This document shows positions 13,607 through 17,044 of a stretch of DNA of 17,044 nt, piece after piece. The first letter of the stretch is position 1. Each line of letters starts with the position of its first letter. This stretch comes from Actinomycetes bacterium (GTDB lineage: Bacteria > Actinomycetota > Humimicrobiia > JAHJRV01): NCBI GenBank assembly GCA_030640275.1, contig DAOWJR010000048.1, positions 1 through 17,044 on the forward strand, in the 5' to 3' direction. The notes beneath the pieces are model-generated. The model saw only the letters and a list, made by a program, of their open reading frames with translations. It was not told the DNA's origin and searched no databases. Made by a program: the position numbers and the translations under genes.

Positions 13607-14122
13607 CTATATAGGTTTGAAATATTTAATATCAGTTATTGCACCTATTCTTTCTTCTGGTGATTTCCAAACAGCTTTAACTCTCATTCCACTTTTAACA
13701 TCTTCTGGATCAACCTCTCCTAACACATGGAGTATTCCCATTCCTTCAGAAGCTCCATCAATTTCTATTACTGCTGGAATGAATGGTTTTTCTCCTTCCT
13801 TGATTCTTTTTGCATCCCAATGAACATAACTTATTGAGAATGTGTTTATAACTCCAGTATTTTCTACATATACCCACTCATCCGTTGCTCTAAAACACAA
13901 CTCACAGAACATTCTTGGAGGGATCATTATTCGTTCACACTTATTGCATTTCCTTGCAATTATCTTCCCATTTTTTAACTCCTTAAGATATCTACCAATT
14001 GCCACCCCATCATCCCAGGCATATTGAAGATTTGGCCTCCACGAAGTAGTTAAAACTTTCTTCTCCTTTATATCGCTCCCTCTAAGTGGTGTTCCTTTAA
14101 AATCATATTTTTTATTATTCAT
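13607..14122 (-). CDS. DUF35-type zinc-ribbon/OB-fold protein, paralogue
   Basis: 171 residues: an N-terminal helical extension, a zinc ribbon (Cys 59, 62, 73, 76) and an OB-fold (VINTFSISYVHW, then AVIEIDGASEGMGILHVLGEVD) ending in IKYFKPI. The ATG is preceded by AAGGGGGT. It lies 12 bp after the thiolase-like gene and 14 bp before its paralogue. Both zinc sites are intact, so it is probably a structural and acyl-CoA-handling partner of a thiolase-fold subunit. Two DUF35 and two thiolase-like genes in one operon suggest matched pairs or one four-subunit complex. Confidence 0.9.
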   Translation of the reverse strand: MNNKKYDFKGTPLRGSDIKEKKVLTTSWRPNLQYAWDDGVAIGRYLKELKNGKIIARKCNKCERIMIPPRMFCELCFRATDEWVYVENTGVINTFSISYVHWDAKRIKEGEKPFIPAVIEIDGASEGMGILHVLGEVDPEDVKSGMRVKAVWKSPEERIGAITDIKYFKPI

Positions 14123-14134
14123 TTAAATACCCCC

Positions 14135-15298
14135 TTATACCTTCATTACTATGACGGTTCCGACTTGCATTAGGTCTCCCCAGGCCTGAGCGAGGCCTAC
14201 TTTTGGCTTTCCTGGAACCTGTCTTTTTCCTGCTTCTCCTCTTAGTTGCCAGAAGATCTCACAAATTTTCATTACTCCAGATGCAGCTATCGGATTACCA
14301 ACACCCAATAGTCCACCTGATGGACATGTAGGCAGATTACCATCTCTTGCTGTAACTCCTTCAGCAGTAAGTCTGGGGGCTTCTCCTTTACCGCATAAGA
14401 GAAGACCTTCCATATGGTGAAGTTCTTTGTAATCAAATGGGTCATATGGTTCAGCTACTTGAATTTCTTTATGGGGCTCCTTAATTCCAGCCATCTCGTA
14501 AGCCATTCTTGCAGCCTTCTCAACATATCTTGGATAACAAAGGTCTCTTGTAGCCCAATAAGCTGTATCAACATTCCAACCAACACCGTCTATCCAGACA
14601 GGTTTATCTGTTATTTTTTTAGCTATATGTTCTGCTACAAGTACTAAAGCTGCTGCTCCATCACTTGTTGGGCTAATATCTAACCTATGTACTGGATCAG
14701 CCAATACTTCTGAGTTTAGAACATCATCTACAGTTATCTCTTGTGGTATCTGTGCGCAAGGATGGTCCATTGCATTCTTTTTATTCTTCACTGAAACCAA
14801 GGCAATATCTCTATGACTAATTCCATAAGTTTCCATATATCTTCTCATCTCAAGAGCAAATATCCAGATCAGATTTGGTTTTAGTGGTTGTTCTGTTGTA
14901 TGGTCAAATATGGTCAAGAAAGCTCCCGCTGGATGAGGATAACAACTTGACATTTTCTCTTCGGCGACAACCAAACAAATATCAAATAATCCAGAAGCTA
15001 CATGAAACCATCCATGGATTGCATTGAATACTCCCGTACCACCACCAACATATGGTCTCATAACTGGTTTCCTCCATCCACCAGCACCATCACTTAAATA
15101 CTCTCCCTTCATATGAACACCATCAAATGCATCAGGAGCAGTTCCTAAAGAAACACAACCTACATCTTCTAATGTTAATTCACAAGAATCTAAAGCCATT
15201 TTAGCAGCTTCGTAAGCTAATTCCTTTCCAGTTTCTTGAGCTCTTCTTACAAATTTTGTTAAACCTGCTCCAACTATTGCTACTCTTCTCATTCCCAC
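14135..15298 (-). CDS. Thiolase-fold protein (SCP2/archaeal type) lacking the catalytic Cys and His
   Basis: A 387-residue thiolase-superfamily protein (RRVAIVGAGLTKF at the start, RLDISPTSDGAAALVL at about 205-220, CPSGGLLGVGNPIAASG at about 325-341). The nucleophile position (Cys89 of Zoogloea thiolase) aligns with Gly86 in GGTG. The GHP motif is GNP (Asn335), and the C-terminal CxG Cys is missing (LAQAWGD). Ordinary thiolytic or Claisen chemistry is therefore unlikely. DUF35 partners lie directly downstream, as for the sterol retro-aldolase Ltp2. I chose GTG 15298 because GGAGGTG lies 7 nt before it; ATG 15292 would be 13 nt away. The fold is sure; the reaction is not known. Confidence 0.88.
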   Translation of the reverse strand: MGMRRVAIVGAGLTKFVRRAQETGKELAYEAAKMALDSCELTLEDVGCVSLGTAPDAFDGVHMKGEYLSDGAGGWRKPVMRPYVGGGTGVFNAIHGWFHVASGLFDICLVVAEEKMSSCYPHPAGAFLTIFDHTTEQPLKPNLIWIFALEMRRYMETYGISHRDIALVSVKNKKNAMDHPCAQIPQEITVDDVLNSEVLADPVHRLDISPTSDGAAALVLVAEHIAKKITDKPVWIDGVGWNVDTAYWATRDLCYPRYVEKAARMAYEMAGIKEPHKEIQVAEPYDPFDYKELHHMEGLLLCGKGEAPRLTAEGVTARDGNLPTCPSGGLLGVGNPIAASGVMKICEIFWQLRGEAGKRQVPGKPKVGLAQAWGDLMQVGTVIVMKV

Positions 15299-15390
15299 TT
15301 TTTTACACCTCCCATCAATTACTTAAAATATATATGCAATTATTTTGAGGATCTAAGATAAAATTCATTAAAATCATCCAATTCCTCCCC

Positions 15391-16539
15391 TTAATTACTA
15401 AAAATGGCAATGACACTGGTTGTGGTAGGAACACCTCTCCAAGCATGTGCCAAGCCAATATTTGCATTTTTTATTTGCCTTTTTCCTGCTTCTCCTCTTA
15501 ACTGAAGAATAATTTCTAATGCTTTTTGAGCACCTGAGCATTCATACAGGTTACCAACTCCTAAACTTCCCCCTGAAGGATTCACTGGAAGTTCTCCTCC
15601 AATCTCTGTTACCCCATCATCTACCATTTTACCTGCTTCACCTTTACTGCAGAACTTTAAAGCTTCCAAGTGCTGAAGCTCCTTATAGGAAAATAGATCG
15701 CTTAATTCAACTAAATCAATTTCTCTCTTTGGATCATTTATCTTAGCCATTTTATAAGCCATCTCAGCAGCTATTTTTGTAGATATTGGTTGTGCCCAAT
15801 CTCTACTTTCTAAACTGAATGTATCTGAGCACCAACCAACTCCTCTAATCCATATTGGCTTGTCAGACAATTTTTTAGCGGTCTCTTCTGAAGCTAAGAC
15901 CATTACTACTGCTCCATCAGAAGAAGGACTAATATCTAAACGGGTTAATGGATATGATACAATCTCAGAATTTAAAACATCTTCAACAGTTATTTTAGCT
16001 CCATGTCCTGCATAGGGATTATTTAGAGCATTTAATTTGTTTTTAACTACAACCTTTGCACATTGCTCCCTTGTAATTTTTGTGTCATAAAGATATCTGT
16101 TCATCTCAAGTCCTGCTACAAAATGTGGATTTTCTGCTAATGGGCGATTAAAAACTGGATCAAAGGCAAATAATTCTAATTCTTTTAATGTGGTCATGTT
16201 AGAAGCTTTACTCATTGCTTGAACAGCAACAATATTAAGTCTTCCAGTGAGTATTTGCATATAGGCAGTAATTAGTGATTGTAAAAAATCTCCGGCTATA
16301 GTATTAACTGGTTTTAAGACTGCTCCCAATTGATCTGGACAGTATTCATCAGCAATAGAATATCCCTCAAAGAAATCTTCCGCTGTACTCACAAAACTAT
16401 CTATATCTTTTGGCTCAACTCCTGCTTCCTCATAAGCTTTTGTGGCTGCTTCATAAGTCAACTCTCGATAAGATAGATCTGGTGTAGTTGACCTGAAGTT
16501 TGTACAACCTACACCAACTATAGCTACCTTTTCTGTCAT
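15391..16539 (-). CDS. Second thiolase-fold protein lacking the catalytic Cys and His
   Basis: A thiolase-superfamily protein of about 382 residues, paralogous to the gene at 14135-15298. It has EKVAIVGVGCTNF at the start, RLDISPSSDGAVVMVL in the middle and NPSGGSLGVGNLYECSG near residue 325. The position of the nucleophilic Cys aligns with Ala82 (AGDF), GHP is replaced by GNL, and the last Cys is absent (LAHAWRG). Both paralogues keep xLFSYKELQHxE/DPFDYKELHHxE, with a shared Tyr near residue 287-290. I start it at ATG 16539, with GGTGA about 8 nt upstream; GTG 16551 would add four residues. It is the first gene of the operon, 92 bp before its paralogue. The two may form a heterodimer. Confidence 0.85.
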   Translation of the reverse strand: MTEKVAIVGVGCTNFRSTTPDLSYRELTYEAATKAYEEAGVEPKDIDSFVSTAEDFFEGYSIADEYCPDQLGAVLKPVNTIAGDFLQSLITAYMQILTGRLNIVAVQAMSKASNMTTLKELELFAFDPVFNRPLAENPHFVAGLEMNRYLYDTKITREQCAKVVVKNKLNALNNPYAGHGAKITVEDVLNSEIVSYPLTRLDISPSSDGAVVMVLASEETAKKLSDKPIWIRGVGWCSDTFSLESRDWAQPISTKIAAEMAYKMAKINDPKREIDLVELSDLFSYKELQHLEALKFCSKGEAGKMVDDGVTEIGGELPVNPSGGSLGVGNLYECSGAQKALEIILQLRGEAGKRQIKNANIGLAHAWRGVPTTTSVIAIFSN

Positions 16540-16687
16540 TCTTAATCTCACCTTCTTCCTTCAATCAAAACACCTTTTAAAAATTGGAATTTATGATAAA
16601 TTTTTATTTTACTCACTCCTTTCAATTAAAAAATTATCATTTTATTATTTATTACACATTAAAGAAAATTTTATAGTTTTAGTATCT

Positions 16688-16717
16688 ATTATAATAAAAA
16701 AAATAATTTAATGTATA
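16688..16717 (-). promoter_or_regulatory. Candidate promoter for the thiolase/DUF35 operon
   Basis: On the minus strand: TATAAT (16693-16688) with TATACA (16717-16712) 18 nt upstream as a 4/6 match to -35. The sequence is so AT-rich that chance matches are likely. Confidence 0.4.
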
Positions 16718-16725
16718 AATACATT
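16710..16725. promoter_or_regulatory. Perfect dyad AATGTATAAATACATT, possible operator
   Basis: Seven-bp arms around a central AA, overlapping the candidate -35 element of the thiolase/DUF35 operon. The position fits a repressor site, but an AT-only composition (apart from one C and one G) weakens the case. Confidence 0.35.
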
Positions 16726-16842
16726 TTTAAAAAATTTAATATATTTTATTTATTTACAATCTATTTTATCTCATGACTCTAAATAAAACTTTGTTAAGTA
16801 TCATAAATCTTTAATAATTTTAATATTCTTCCCACCATTTTA

Positions 16843-17044
16843 TTACTCCCTTTTTCTCAAATTCCATAATCCTTTTATGAAATTAAACCTTGGAACTTCT
16901 TTCATATATTGCCTATATTCGTTACCCCACTTTTTAAGGTTAAGCTCCCTCTCTTCTATCAAAGTTTCCCAGTAATTGGTCGTAATCAATATAATATTAC
17001 CTATTACACTCAAAATCGTAAAGGGTACGTAGTTACTAAGTGAT
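16843..17044 (-). CDS. Isoprenylcysteine carboxyl methyltransferase-like membrane protein (C-terminal fragment)
   Basis: The frame is open from the right edge to TAA at 16843-16845, giving the last 66 residues; the start lies beyond the window. It begins in a hydrophobic helix (about ILSVIGNIILIT), then EERELNLKKWGNEYRQYMKEVPRFNFIKGLWNLRKR. The EE-xx-L...(F/W)G-xEY-xxY-xxxVPR pattern is the C-terminal signature of bacterial ICMT/PEMT-like S-adenosylmethionine-dependent membrane methyltransferases. The substrate in bacteria is usually unknown. It is on the same strand as the thiolase operon but about 300 bp upstream, so probably separate. Confidence 0.75.
   Translation of the reverse strand, partial: SLSNYVPFTILSVIGNIILITTNYWETLIEERELNLKKWGNEYRQYMKEVPRFNFIKGLWNLRKRE

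Larger units (their letters stand above)
16540..16842. other. Leader and promoter region of the thiolase/DUF35 operon
   Basis: About 300 bp, extremely AT-rich, between the partial gene at the right edge and ATG 16539. It holds the candidate promoter and dyad given separately and a leader of about 140 nt. A 14-codon frame at 16794-16838 is preceded by GGGAG but is too short to call. No RNA gene is recognised. Confidence 0.5.

Noticed and set aside
14135..16539. Calling the two thiolase-fold genes acetyl-CoA C-acetyltransferases.
   Set aside because: Both lack the nucleophilic Cys, the GHP His and the second Cys, so the activity name is not supported.
16794..16838. 14-codon minus-strand frame with GGGAG upstream, right after the methyltransferase-like stop.
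   Set aside because: Too short and hydrophobic/basic without a known match; it could be chance in AT-rich DNA.
1..17044. CRISPR arrays, tRNA/rRNA genes, prophage or complete insertion sequences.
   Set aside because: No regularly spaced repeats, no cloverleaf or rRNA-like segment, and no transposase, integrase or phage structural gene was seen on either strand.

Overview
This is an AT-rich stretch of bacterial chromosome with compact operons, mostly on the minus strand. Several products are typical of strict anaerobes: a 2-oxoacid:ferredoxin oxidoreductase subunit, MinD-type ATPases carrying ferredoxin domains, and NifX-like proteins. Together with AGA/ATA-rich codon use this suggests an anaerobic bacterium, perhaps an uncultured lineage such as Atribacterota or a Clostridia-like group. 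No rRNA, tRNA or other taxonomic marker is present, so this is only an inference. Nineteen genes are complete, and one more is cut at each end. Seven of the nineteen appear to start with TTG, most with a good Shine-Dalgarno sequence.

Region 1 (1-4813). A plus-strand radical SAM gene enters from the left edge and converges on a seven-gene minus-strand cluster. In transcription order the cluster is: Fur-type regulator, Gly-rich DUF5320-like protein, NifX-like protein with a His-rich tail, second NifX-like protein, Gly-rich zinc-ribbon protein, and two overlapping MinD/ferredoxin ATPases. It resembles the 'orange protein' (ORP) clusters of anaerobes. The cluster begins with a consensus-like promoter whose start-site region holds a 16/19 match to the Fur box, so I predict an iron-responsive, autoregulated ORP-like operon. 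Intergenic hairpins may set the relative expression of its genes.

Region 2 (4841-8573). dnaX, recR, a small transthyretin-like protein and an orphan pyruvate/2-oxoacid oxidoreductase gamma subunit follow on the minus strand, closed by an intrinsic terminator at 4841-4864. dnaX carries the slippery heptamer A-AAA-AAG in the correct frame with a -1 stop three codons later, as in E. coli. The ybaB gene usually found between dnaX and recR is absent.

Region 3 (8883-12188, plus strand). A membrane-anchored extracytoplasmic protein with repeated YPR motifs precedes a polytopic GT-C-type glycosyltransferase with Asn/Lys-rich loop insertions. A TPR lipoprotein comes after them.

Region 4 (12272-16725, minus strand). 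A tight operon encodes two thiolase-fold proteins, two DUF35 zinc-ribbon/OB-fold proteins and a heavy-metal-exporter-type permease. Both thiolase-fold proteins lack the thiolase nucleophilic Cys and catalytic His, so they probably do different chemistry (for example Ltp2-like retro-aldol cleavage) or are partly non-catalytic subunits of thiolase-DUF35 complexes. The right edge holds the C-terminus of an isoprenylcysteine-methyltransferase-like membrane protein.
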